Assembly: GCF_021531915.1 (NCBI RefSeq)
Contig: NZ_JAFBIV010000014.1
Coordinates: 1-53,271 of the forward strand
From: Oscillibacter valericigenes
GTDB taxonomy: Bacteria > Bacillota > Clostridia > Oscillospirales > Oscillospiraceae
DNA length: 53,271 bases
Direction: 5' to 3'
The notes beneath the pieces were generated by a model that was not told the DNA's origin, did not search any database, and saw only the letters and a program-made list of their open reading frames with translations. Made by a program: the position numbers and the translations under genes. This document shows, one piece after another, positions 8,530 through 14,979 of the stretch (position 1 is the stretch's first letter; each line of letters begins with the position of its first letter).

Positions 8530-8700
8530 GTCAAGGAATTTTCGCCACGTACAGAAGGTGAATTGCCCCGCAGGGGCAAGAGAAGCCCCTCTGGAGGGCG
8601 CCGCGGCGAAAATGATTTCAATTTCTTGATTTGCCGCAGGCAAATCAACTGGGGAACCGCAGGTTTCCCTAGCCCCTTTCCGCTGTGTGCGTATGGGGAA
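8530..8700 (+). ncRNA. Putative structured RNA element, copy B
   Basis: Second copy of the element at 3897-4059. P1 pairs 8538-8546 (ATTTTCGCC) with 8605-8613 (GGCGAAAAT); P2 is TTGCCCC/GGGGCAA at 8563-8569/8573-8579; P3 is CCCT/AGGG at 8587-8590/8595-8598. A further hairpin lies at 8628-8646 (GATTTGCC/GGCAAATC). P4 pairs 8651-8658 with 8662-8669, and P5 closes with CCCC/GGGG near 8673/8695. Stem sequences differ from copy A but pairing is kept. It lies in the leader of rqcP. Confidence 0.55.
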
Positions 8701-8714
8701 AAGATGACCAAATC

Positions 8715-8739
8715 TGCCGGCACCTTGGTGCCGGCAGTC
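8715..8739 (+). terminator. Perfect hairpin in the rqcP leader
   Basis: CTGCCGGCACC and GGTGCCGGCAG form an 11-bp stem with a 2-base nominal loop, followed by TCCTTATTTGGAGG. It could terminate or attenuate transcription entering rqcP; the U content after it is low. Confidence 0.4.
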
Positions 8740-8758
8740 CTTATTTGGAGGATTTGCA

Positions 8759-9004
8759 ATGCGTTTGGACAAATATCTGAAGGTCTCCCGGCTGATCAAG
8801 CGGCGGACCGTAGCCAATGAGGCCTGCGACAACGGGCTGGTGCTGGTCAACGGCAAGGCCGCCCGGGCCTCCTACGATGTGAAGGTGGGCGACCAGATCA
8901 CCCTGCGCTTTGGCGCCCGCACCCTCACCGTGGAGGTCCTCTCCGTCCAGGAGACGGTAAAGCAGGCCGACGCCTGCACCCTGTACCGGGAAATCGGCCG
9001 GTAG
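8759..9004 (+). CDS. rqcP: S4-domain RNA-binding protein RqcP (YabO)
   Basis: An 81-residue S4-fold protein (RLDKYLKVSRLIKRR start, GLVLVNGK strand). Known RqcP binds the 50S subunit with RqcH and peptidyl-tRNA and drives alanine-tail synthesis in bacterial ribosome-associated quality control. The start at 8759 has TTGGAGG 7 bases upstream. It lies between hup and yabP as in the Bacillus yab cluster. The long leader holds structured RNA copy B and a perfect hairpin, so post-transcriptional control is plausible. Confidence 0.93.
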   Translation: MRLDKYLKVSRLIKRRTVANEACDNGLVLVNGKAARASYDVKVGDQITLRFGARTLTVEVLSVQETVKQADACTLYREIGR

Positions 9005-9054
9005 CATATTTCCCCTCCCCCGCCCATAGGATATGGACAGGGGGAGGGCTGACC

Positions 9055-9342
9055 ATGATGAAGGATTACAACAACACCGTACCCGCGGCGGAGCACCGCC
9101 TGGAGCTGGTGGGGCGGGAGCGGCTTACCGTCTCCGGCGTAGAGGATGTGGACCGCTTCGACGAGACCGGCATCGTCATGTCCACCTCGGCGGGCACTCT
9201 GGTGGTCACGGGAGAGGACCTGCACATCGGCAAGCTGTCCCTGGACGGCGGCGAGCTCCATGTGGACGGCCGCATCGACTCCGTGACCTACGAGGATGAG
9301 GGCCGGAGCCGGGGCGGCTTTTTCAGCCGGCTGTTTGGCTGA
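9055..9342 (+). CDS. yabP: Sporulation protein YabP
   Basis: A 95-residue protein of the YabP/YqfC family, needed for endospore formation in Bacillus, where it is made in the mother cell under sigma-E. The beta-rich body with the RLELVGRERLTVSGVEDV segment and the LVVTGEDLHIGKLSLDGG segment matches the family. The start is ATG 9055 (a second ATG follows at 9058) behind GGGGGAGG. Two bases separate its stop from the yabQ start, so the two are coupled. Confidence 0.92.
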   Translation: MMKDYNNTVPAAEHRLELVGRERLTVSGVEDVDRFDETGIVMSTSAGTLVVTGEDLHIGKLSLDGGELHVDGRIDSVTYEDEGRSRGGFFSRLFG

Positions 9343-9344
9343 CT

Positions 9345-10007
9345 ATGGGGAACCAGGTCTCTCAGCAGCTGCTGACCTTCGGCCAGTCCATTCTCCTGGG
9401 TCTGGCCCTGGGGTCGCTGTACGATCTGCTGCGCCCCTTCCGGCTGCGGCTTCCCCGGCTCACCGCCCTGCTGGACACGGCCTACTGTCTGACGGCAGGC
9501 GCGGCCGCCTTCTCCTTTCTCATGGAGCGGGGCGGCGGCGAGCTGCGGGGCTTCATGGTGTTGGGCGCCGTGGGCGGAGCGGTGCTGTTCTTCTGCGCCT
9601 TCTCCCAATGGCTGCGCCCCATCTGGGATTTTTGGGCGGACACCCTGGCGTTCTTGGTATATTTGTTGTCTTTTCCCGCTCTCTGGACCAAAAATTTCTG
9701 CGAAAAAATGGCCCGCCGCGGAAAAAATCTCTTTTATTTTGCGAAAAAATGCTATACAATAAGAAAAACTGGGCGCATGTGTGCATCACGCGGAGGTGAG
9801 GATCATGGCAGACAAGCAGCACGCAAAAAAGCGGCCGCGTCCCCGGAGCGGCTTTCTGACCAAGGTCGTGATCCTGGTACTGCTGGCCGCCATCGGATGG
9901 CAGCTGTACGGTCTCCGGGACCAGCTGAAGACCGCCCAGGAAGAAAAGGACCGGTACGCCGCAGAGGTGGCGGCTCAGCAGCAGGAAAACGACGCCCTGG
10001 CCGCTGA
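9345..10007 (+). CDS. yabQ: Spore cortex protein YabQ, with an over-long reading frame
   Basis: The first about 145 residues are a YabQ-type membrane protein (SLYDLLRPFR near the N-terminus, three to four hydrophobic segments), needed for cortex formation in Bacillus. The frame has no stop near the expected end and runs on for another 70 or so Arg/Gly-rich residues across the start of divIC, overlapping it by 203 bases. That tail is simply the shadow of divIC in another frame. Either the natural stop was lost by mutation or frameshift near 9780-9800, or a long overlap is tolerated. The start at 9345 is coupled to the yabP stop. Confidence 0.85.
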   Translation: MGNQVSQQLLTFGQSILLGLALGSLYDLLRPFRLRLPRLTALLDTAYCLTAGAAAFSFLMERGGGELRGFMVLGAVGGAVLFFCAFSQWLRPIWDFWADTLAFLVYLLSFPALWTKNFCEKMARRGKNLFYFAKKCYTIRKTGRMCASRGGEDHGRQAARKKAAASPERLSDQGRDPGTAGRHRMAAVRSPGPAEDRPGRKGPVRRRGGGSAAGKRRPGR

Positions 10008-10107
10008 CATTGCCGCAGGTCCCACCGAGGAAAAGATTGAAGAGATCGCCCGGGACGAGTTGGGATACGTCAAACCGGGAGAATATATCTTTGAGCCGGG
10101 CAATTGA
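9805..10107 (+). CDS. divIC: Septum formation initiator DivIC/FtsL-like
   Basis: A 100-residue bitopic membrane protein: a basic N-terminus (KKRPRPR), one membrane segment at about residues 20-37, then an extracellular coiled coil about 40-70 and a conserved ARDELGYVKPGE tail typical of DivIC. DivIC with FtsL and DivIB assembles at the septum. The ATG at 9805 follows GGAGGTGAG by 4 bases; an upstream ATG at 9781 in the same frame lacks a ribosome binding site. The yabQ-divIC-yabR order matches Bacillus. Confidence 0.92.
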   Translation: MADKQHAKKRPRPRSGFLTKVVILVLLAAIGWQLYGLRDQLKTAQEEKDRYAAEVAAQQQENDALAADIAAGPTEEKIEEIARDELGYVKPGEYIFEPGN

Positions 10108-10167
10108 CGGACGGCGGGGGTGCCCTCGTCCGTGGTGAAACAAACGGAAGGAGAAACAAAACTGGGT

Positions 10168-10629
10168 ATGGAGCTTCAGGTCGGGAGCATTTTGGAAGGC
10201 AAGGTGACCACCATCACCAAATTCGGCGCCTTCGTCGCTCTGGAGGGCGGCAAGTCCGGATTGGTGCACATTTCGGAGATCGCCAACACATTCGTCAACG
10301 ATGTACATGATTTTCTCCAGGAGGGACAGACCGTCAAGGTCTTGGTGCTGTCCACGGAGAACGGAAAGATCAATCTTTCCATCAAGAAAACGCAGCCGCA
10401 GGAGCGCCCCGCGCCCCGGCCTGCCACAGGAGGCCGCCCGGTCTCCCGGCCCGCACCCCAGCAGCCCAGGAGCTTCAGCCGCCCGCCCCAGCAGGCAGCG
10501 CAGGCCCCCTCCGGGGACCAGTCCTTTGAGGACAAGCTGAAGCAGTTCCTCTCCTCCTCCGAGGGGAAAATGGCCGATCTGAACCGCAGCATCGACGGCA
10601 AGCGGGGCGGCGGCCGCAGAAGAAGATAA
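10168..10629 (+). CDS. yabR: S1-domain RNA-binding protein (YabR-like)
   Basis: A 153-residue protein. Residues 1-75 are one S1 RNA-binding domain (VGSILEGKVTTITKFGAFV, GLVHISEIA), followed by a disordered Pro/Arg/Gln-rich linker of about 40 residues and a basic C-terminal tail ending RGGGRRRR. Bacillus YabR has the S1 domain and a shorter tail. The start at 10168 aligns with the family N-terminus, though the GGAG ribosome site is rather far (about 15 bases); an in-frame GTG at 10120 would add 16 poor residues. A strong terminator follows. Confidence 0.88.
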   Translation: MELQVGSILEGKVTTITKFGAFVALEGGKSGLVHISEIANTFVNDVHDFLQEGQTVKVLVLSTENGKINLSIKKTQPQERPAPRPATGGRPVSRPAPQQPRSFSRPPQQAAQAPSGDQSFEDKLKQFLSSSEGKMADLNRSIDGKRGGGRRRR

Positions 10630-10630
10630 C

Positions 10631-10662
10631 AAAAAGGACCGCTTTGAAAGCGGTCCTTTTTT
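10631..10662 (+). terminator. Intrinsic terminator after yabR
   Basis: AAAAAGGACCGCTTT and AAAGCGGTCCTTTTTT form a perfect A/T-flanked hairpin with a U-run on both strands. It ends the yab cluster transcript. Confidence 0.9.
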
Positions 10663-10814
10663 GATGAAAAAAGAGCCGCGCGGCGTCGGAACACCGTGCG
10701 GCCCAAACGGGTGGGATATTGGAAAGCTTCCTGGATTATCATAGCACCTTCGGCGCCCGAAGTATGTCGGAATGGGGCAGTGCTGAACAATTTGTAAAAA
10801 CCGCTCAACACCAT

Positions 10815-10844
10815 CTGTACAAAAGCGGAAATATATGCTATATT
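10815..10844 (+). promoter_or_regulatory. Probable hpf promoter
   Basis: CTGTAC at 10815-10820 and TATATT at 10839-10844, spaced 18, precede a leader of about 45 bases that contains the hairpin GAGAGG/CCTCTC. The -35 box is poor; the -10 region is strongly AT-rich compared with its GC-rich surroundings. Confidence 0.4.
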
Positions 10845-10893
10845 ATACAAAAGAGAGGACACGCCTCTCTTCCACACGAAAGGAGCGATCTTT

Positions 10894-11439
10894 ATGAAGT
10901 ATACGTACGCCTGCAAGAAAGTCTCCCTGAACGATTCCATCAAGGACTATGCCGAGAAGAAGATCTCCAAGCTGGACAAGTATTTCCGGGATGACACGAC
11001 CGCCGCAGTCACCTTTGCTGTGGAGAAGGATCATCTTTGCACGGTGGAAATTACCATCCGCGGCGGCGGCACGCTGCTGCGCGCCCAGACTGAGGCGCCG
11101 GATGGGGATATGCGCGGCGCCATCGACGCCGCGGTGGGCTACATTGAGCGCCAGATCCTGAAGAACAAGACCCGCCTGGCCAAGCGCCTGCGCAGCGAAG
11201 GCTTCCCCGCTCCCGCTCCTGCCGACGACTTCGAGGTGGCCGAGGAGAAGGAGTTCAACATCGTCCGCACCAAGCGCTTCTCCGTCAAGCCCATGAGCGC
11301 CGAGGAGGCCATTCTGCAGATGAACCTGCTGGACCACGACTTCTTCGTGTTCCGCAGCAGCGAGGATGACAGCCTGTGCATCGTCTATCAGCGCAAGAAC
11401 GGCGGCTACGGCCTGATCGTCACCGACGAGGAAGAATAA
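10894..11439 (+). CDS. hpf: Ribosome hibernation-promoting factor, long form
   Basis: A 181-residue long HPF. Residues 1-95 are the RaiA/YfiA-type ribosome-binding domain; about 125-181 form the dimerisation domain (TKRFSVKPMSAEEAILQMNLLDHDFFVF) that joins two 70S ribosomes into inactive 100S dimers in stationary phase. The ATG at 10894 follows AAAGGAG by 7 bases. It is a single-gene unit between two intrinsic terminators (10631-10662 and 11451-11478). A raiA-motif RNA, sometimes found before such genes, is not evident in the 230 bases upstream. Confidence 0.95.
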   Translation: MKYTYACKKVSLNDSIKDYAEKKISKLDKYFRDDTTAAVTFAVEKDHLCTVEITIRGGGTLLRAQTEAPDGDMRGAIDAAVGYIERQILKNKTRLAKRLRSEGFPAPAPADDFEVAEEKEFNIVRTKRFSVKPMSAEEAILQMNLLDHDFFVFRSSEDDSLCIVYQRKNGGYGLIVTDEEE

Positions 11440-11450
11440 GAACCATCTCC

Positions 11451-11478
11451 GGGGAGGCCGCAAGGCCTCCCCTTTTTT
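11451..11478 (+). terminator. Intrinsic terminator after hpf
   Basis: GGGGAGGCC-GCAA-GGCCTCCCC followed by TTTTTT. Confidence 0.95.
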
Positions 11479-11507
11479 GCGGAAAACAGCCATTCTTTCT
11501 AAAATAC

Positions 11508-11536
11508 TTGCCTTTCTGGCATGTATTTGTTATACT
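11508..11536 (+). promoter_or_regulatory. Promoter of the NYN-type nuclease gene
   Basis: TTGCCT (11508-11513) and TATACT (11531-11536) with an ideal 17-base spacer. Transcription would start near 11543, giving a leader of about 43 bases. Confidence 0.75.
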
Positions 11537-11585
11537 GATGAAACTTCCGCACATGGAAAAAAGACGAACAAAGGACTTTCAGAAT

Positions 11586-12170
11586 ATGATTTTTTTAGTA
11601 GACGGAGACAACAACATCGGCACCGGCCTGAAGGGCATCGACATGCTCTCCCAACAGGACACAGTGCTGGTCTTTTATCAGAAGACCGGTCTGGCCCTCA
11701 GCAAAATTGAAAAGCTCTGCGCCGGGACCCAGGCCAGTGTGCAGTATATCGAGAGCGTCCGGGGCGGACGGAACTCCATCGACTTCCAGATCATCACGGA
11801 GCTTGGGGTATTGGTGGGCCGGGGCGAGACAGACTATGCCTACGTCATCAGCCAGGACAAGGGCTACGCCGCCTCCATTGATGCCCTGCGTGCCCGGTAT
11901 GCCGACGCCTTCCGGGAGGTGGACCTGCGGCCCTCCATTGAGGCCTGCCTGCCCCTGCCCTTCCTGCTGCGCGCTGCCAGCCGCCAGGAACTGCAAAGCG
12001 CCCTGGAGAAGGAATACGGCGCCGCCCGGGGCGGCCTGCTGTACAGCCATCTGAAGGCGCTGTTCGAGGCACCGGAGCCGCCTGTCCAGCCGGAAAAGCC
12101 CGCCAAAACCTCCCGACCCCGCCGGAACTACCGCAGAAAAAAAGCCGCCGCGGAAAAGGCGGCGGAGTAA
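11586..12170 (+). CDS. NYN/PIN-like ribonuclease-domain protein
   Basis: A 194-residue protein. Residues 1-120 look like a PIN/NYN nuclease fold: MIFLVDGDNN at the start supplies the first acidic cluster, then SVRGGRNSIDFQI gives a middle Asp and VISQDKGYAASID the third acidic position, a spacing seen in NYN RNases. The last 35 residues are a Lys/Arg/Ala-rich tail suited to RNA binding. It probably cuts structured RNA in the cytoplasm; the target is unknown. The start is ATG 11586, 9 bases after AAAGGA; an upstream in-frame ATG would add 16 residues. It is a single-gene unit between its own promoter and terminator. Confidence 0.75.
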   Translation: MIFLVDGDNNIGTGLKGIDMLSQQDTVLVFYQKTGLALSKIEKLCAGTQASVQYIESVRGGRNSIDFQIITELGVLVGRGETDYAYVISQDKGYAASIDALRARYADAFREVDLRPSIEACLPLPFLLRAASRQELQSALEKEYGAARGGLLYSHLKALFEAPEPPVQPEKPAKTSRPRRNYRRKKAAAEKAAE

Positions 12171-12185
12171 AGAGTCATATGAGCA

Positions 12186-12215
12186 CGCCCGGCCTGAAAA
12201 GGCCGGGCGTTTTTT
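12186..12215 (+). terminator. Intrinsic terminator after the NYN-type gene
   Basis: CGCCCGGCC-TGAAAA-GGCCGGGCG followed by TTTTTT, between convergent genes. Confidence 0.92.
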
Positions 12216-12227
12216 GCGCAAAATAGT

Positions 12228-12560
12228 TTAGTTACCGTCCATGGCTTCCAGCATGGCCCGGACGGTGTTCTCCACGATCCGGAGGGTCTTCTCGTCCCGG
12301 TCCCGGAGGAGGGCGGTAATGGTCTCCTCTGGCATCTGTGTTTTTCCAAAGAGAATATAATTGGCATCAGCATCCAAAATTTTGCAGAGTTTTTGAAAAC
12401 GATCCAGCCTTACGCCCGTATTTCCCAATTCCAGATCGGCCAGAAAGGGTACTGACAATTCCGCTCTTTCCGCCAATTGCTCCCGCGTCCAGTTCTTTTT
12501 CTCTCTGGCCTCCCGGAAACGGCGGCCCATATCCACTTTTTCCGGGTCTTTCTTCCTCAT
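12228..12560 (-). CDS. XRE-family transcriptional regulator
   Basis: A 110-residue regulator. Residues 11-65 form a Cro/CI-type helix-turn-helix (RRFREAREKKNWTREQLAER, then SVPFLADLELGNTGVRLDRF). The rest is a short helical tail that probably mediates dimerisation. It is small, alone and opposite in direction to the preceding gene. The start is the ATG at 12560 behind AGGAGA; longer frames upstream have no ribosome binding site. Direct repeats at its promoter suggest self-repression. Its targets cannot be read. Confidence 0.85.
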   Translation of the reverse strand: MRKKDPEKVDMGRRFREAREKKNWTREQLAERAELSVPFLADLELGNTGVRLDRFQKLCKILDADANYILFGKTQMPEETITALLRDRDEKTLRIVENTVRAMLEAMDGN

Positions 12561-12626
12561 TGCCTGTGCTCTCCTATAACAGTTATGAGAAAAGTTTACC
12601 CCATTAGCGCAAAAACCAGAATATGT

Positions 12627-12654
12627 CATAGTACGTGTTTAACATAGTATTATA
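12627..12654 (-). promoter_or_regulatory. XRE gene -10 box with direct-repeat operator
   Basis: On the minus strand TATAAT lies at 12654-12649. Two copies of CATAGTA (plus strand 12627-12633 and 12643-12649), 16 bases apart, overlap the -10 box and the start region, a layout that fits an autorepressor site. Confidence 0.4.
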
Positions 12655-12687
12655 TCATATGCTATAAATAAGTCGGGACTATATCAG

Positions 12688-12718
12688 CAAAAAAGAGCGC
12701 GGGAAATTCCCGCGCTCC
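12688..12718 (-). terminator. gapA terminator
   Basis: On the minus strand GAGCGCGGGAA pairs with TTCCCGCGCTC, followed by TTTTTT at 12694-12689. Confidence 0.9.
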
Positions 12719-12735
12719 ATAATTCAGTCAATTCG

Positions 12736-13761
12736 TTAATTCTGGTGGTCCACCGCATACATATGGGCCATGAGGTCCAGCAGCTTGTTGGTGTAGCCCC
12801 ACTCGTTGTCGTACCAGGCAATGAGCTTCACGAAGTCGTCGTCCAGCATGATACCGGCAGTCTCGTCGAAGATGCAGGTCTCGGAGAAACCCGTCAGATC
12901 AGAGGACACCACCTGATCACTGGTGCAGGTGATGATGCCCTTCATGCTGTTCCGGGAGGCGTTCTCCATGGCCACGCACACGTCATGGTAGCTGGCAGGC
13001 TGGATCAACCGTGCGGTCAGGTCCACCACGGACACGTCGTTGGTTGGCACCCGGAAGCTCATGCCGGTCATTCTTCCCTTCAGCTCGGGGATGACCTCGC
13101 CCACCGCCTTGGCGGCGCCGGTGGAGGAGGGAATGATATTGCCCAGGACGCTGCGGCCGGTCCGCCAGTCCCGTCCGGCGCGGGAGTCCACGGCCTTCTG
13201 TTTGGCGGTGGCGGCGTGGATGGTGCTCATCAGGGCCTGCTTGATGCCGAAGGTGTCGTTGATGACCTTGGTCATGGGAGCCAGGCAGTTGGTGGTGCAG
13301 GAGGCGTTGGACACCACGTCCATGTCCGTGGTGTACTTCTTGTGGTTCACGCCCATGACGAAGGTGGGCGTGCAGGTGTCCTTGGAGGGGGCGGAGAGAA
13401 TGACCTTCCGAGCCCCGTGGACCAGGTGGGCGGAGGCCTTTTCCGTGGTGTTGAAGGCGCCGGTGGACTCAATGATGTACTCTGCGCCGCAGTCGTCCCA
13501 GGGGATCTGGGAAGCGTCGCTCTCGCTGTACACCCGGATCTTCTTGCCGTTGATGATGAGGTGTCGGTCATCGTGCTCCACGCTGCCCAGGAAGGTCCGG
13601 AACACAGAGTCGTATTTTACCTGATAGACCATGTAGTCCAGATCCGCGTTCCGCAGGTTGATGCCGCAGATCTGATAGCTGCTGCAGCCCCGCTCGATCA
13701 TAATGCGCAGTGCCACGCGCCCGATGCGGCCGAAGCCGTTGATGCCCACTTTGATTGCCAT
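12736..13761 (-). CDS. gapA: Type I glyceraldehyde-3-phosphate dehydrogenase
   Basis: The glycolytic enzyme that oxidises and phosphorylates glyceraldehyde-3-phosphate. The 341-residue product has the NAD-binding GINGFGRIGR at residues 6-15, the catalytic SNASCTTNC motif with Cys155, the HAAT active-site segment and the C-terminal WYDNEWGY. One oddity: where most NAD-specific enzymes have an Asp after the second strand (VND/IND), this one reads GINLRNADLD, so the cofactor-selecting Asp is replaced by Leu. The start at 13761 (MAIKVG) matches the family; an upstream ATG at 13788 would add nine residues. It is transcribed alone, between a good promoter and a terminator, divergent from the kinase at 14072. 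Confidence 0.95.
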   Translation of the reverse strand: MAIKVGINGFGRIGRVALRIMIERGCSSYQICGINLRNADLDYMVYQVKYDSVFRTFLGSVEHDDRHLIINGKKIRVYSESDASQIPWDDCGAEYIIESTGAFNTTEKASAHLVHGARKVILSAPSKDTCTPTFVMGVNHKKYTTDMDVVSNASCTTNCLAPMTKVINDTFGIKQALMSTIHAATAKQKAVDSRAGRDWRTGRSVLGNIIPSSTGAAKAVGEVIPELKGRMTGMSFRVPTNDVSVVDLTARLIQPASYHDVCVAMENASRNSMKGIITCTSDQVVSSDLTGFSETCIFDETAGIMLDDDFVKLIAWYDNEWGYTNKLLDLMAHMYAVDHQN

Positions 13762-13829
13762 GTTCCTGTGATCCTTCCCATTTTTCATATTCTGCCGGTC
13801 CTGCGGCAGTGGTTTTCCATCGCACAGCC

Positions 13830-13857
13830 ATTATAACATTTGTTTCGCAAATTTCAA
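13830..13857 (-). promoter_or_regulatory. gapA promoter
   Basis: On the minus strand TTGAAA (13857-13852) and TATAAT (13835-13830), spaced 16, about 70 bases before the gapA start codon. Confidence 0.75.
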
Positions 13858-13928
13858 TTTATATTTACGTAAAATTGCGTATGTTTTTTCTGGTTTTCTT
13901 TGGGCATTTGTATAGTCCTTCCTCCCTA

Positions 13929-13945
13929 TTCGACAAAATTCGACA
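13929..13945 (+). promoter_or_regulatory. Tandem Spo0A boxes
   Basis: Two copies of TTCGACA, the complement of the Spo0A box consensus TGTCGAA, lie at 13929-13935 and 13939-13945, exactly 10 bases apart, so both face the same side of the DNA helix. They end 6 bases before the -35 box of the kinase promoter, a position expected for an activator. Confidence 0.7.
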
Positions 13946-13951
13946 AAATTC

Positions 13952-13980
13952 TTGTTTTTTCCCCTCTGATTTGCTATCCT
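13952..13980 (+). promoter_or_regulatory. Promoter of the orphan histidine kinase gene
   Basis: TTGTTT (13952-13957) and TATCCT (13975-13980), spaced 17. The weak boxes fit a promoter that needs the adjacent Spo0A sites. Confidence 0.6.
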
Positions 13981-14071
13981 AATGGTGCCGCAGGCAGGGT
14001 TTTCCTGGGTTGAAGGCCCCTGCCCGTGCAAATCCTATCAACAGCGCCCCGGCGCCGGAAAGGAGGATTGC

Positions 14072-14881
14072 ATGGATTCCGAACAGAATGAGCTGGCGTC
14101 CCTGTTTCCCAATGTCGCCGCTCAAATGCGAAGTGCCCTGAGCAATTTCCATCTGGCTGCCACGCAGTTGGCTCCGGCCTCCGCCCGGGAGCAGGACCCC
14201 GCCCTGGACGCCCGGGCCGCCCAGCTGGATCAGAGCTATTACCAGCTGCTGCGGCTGGCGAACAGCCTTTCCCTGGCATCGTACCTCACCCATGACGATC
14301 CCCTTCCCCTGCGGGATGTGGATGTGACGGAGCTGATCGGAGAGCTGTGTGAACGGGCCGCCTCTCTGGCGCCCATGCTGGGGTTGGAGCTGCGCTTCGT
14401 CTGCAGTCTGGAGCGGCATATCTGCGCCGTCTCTCCGGATGCCATGGAGCAGATCCTGAATCACCTGCTGTCCAACGCCTTCAAATTCACGCCCGCCGGC
14501 GGCACCGTCACCGTGGAACTGCGGCGCACCGCCGGACAGCTGCTTCTCTCCGTGGAGGACACCGGCTGCGGCATTCCCCAGGACCGGCTGGAGACCCTTT
14601 TTGACCGGTACCTCCATGCCGACCGCATGGACCCGCCTCCCCACGGCCTTGGCCTGGGGCTTCCCCTGTGCCGCCGTCTGGCGGCCGGTCAGGGCGGCGC
14701 CCTGATGGCCGAATCCCGGGAGGGAAAGGGCAGCCGCTTCACCCTGTCCCTGCCGGACCGGCAGTTGGGCACAGGTGTGTCGGACGTGCACTTCGATTAC
14801 AGCGGCGGTTTCAACCGGACGCTGCTGGGTCTGGCGGATGCCTTGCCCTCCAAAGCATTTTTGCTGCGCAATCAGGAATGA
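14072..14881 (+). CDS. Soluble orphan histidine-kinase-like protein
   Basis: A 269-residue protein with no membrane segment and no recognisable sensor domain. Residues 1-75 are helical, in the place of a dimerisation/phosphoacceptor domain; no canonical H-E/D-x-x-T/N-P box is seen (only NFHLAATQ), so the phosphorylated His is uncertain. Residues about 130-230 are a HATPase domain with N box NHLLSNAFKFTP, G1 box DTGCGIP and G2 box GLGLGLPLC. The start is ATG 14072 behind AAAGGAGGA. No partner regulator is adjacent. With tandem Spo0A boxes at its promoter, a role in the Clostridial sporulation phosphorylation pathway is a reasonable inference, either as Spo0A kinase or phosphatase. Confidence 0.8.
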   Translation: MDSEQNELASLFPNVAAQMRSALSNFHLAATQLAPASAREQDPALDARAAQLDQSYYQLLRLANSLSLASYLTHDDPLPLRDVDVTELIGELCERAASLAPMLGLELRFVCSLERHICAVSPDAMEQILNHLLSNAFKFTPAGGTVTVELRRTAGQLLLSVEDTGCGIPQDRLETLFDRYLHADRMDPPPHGLGLGLPLCRRLAAGQGGALMAESREGKGSRFTLSLPDRQLGTGVSDVHFDYSGGFNRTLLGLADALPSKAFLLRNQE

Positions 14882-14884
14882 ACC

Positions 14885-14911
14885 TTCGCCGCGGGTCTCC
14901 CCCGCGGCGAA
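14885..14911 (+). terminator. Hairpin after the orphan kinase
   Basis: TCGCCGCGGG and CCCGCGGCGA pair over a short loop. The following AATTGTTGTTTCCTTTTTT is T-rich but interrupted. Confidence 0.6.
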
Positions 14912-14979
14912 ATTGTTGTTTCCTTTTTTACCGGAATGGGGTACAATATCACTCATACCACCCCCAAGGAGGGACGCAT

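Noticed and set aside
10663..10893. raiA-motif RNA upstream of hpf
   Set aside because: The region is only about 230 bases with a simple promoter and short hairpin; the conserved multi-stem layout is not visible.
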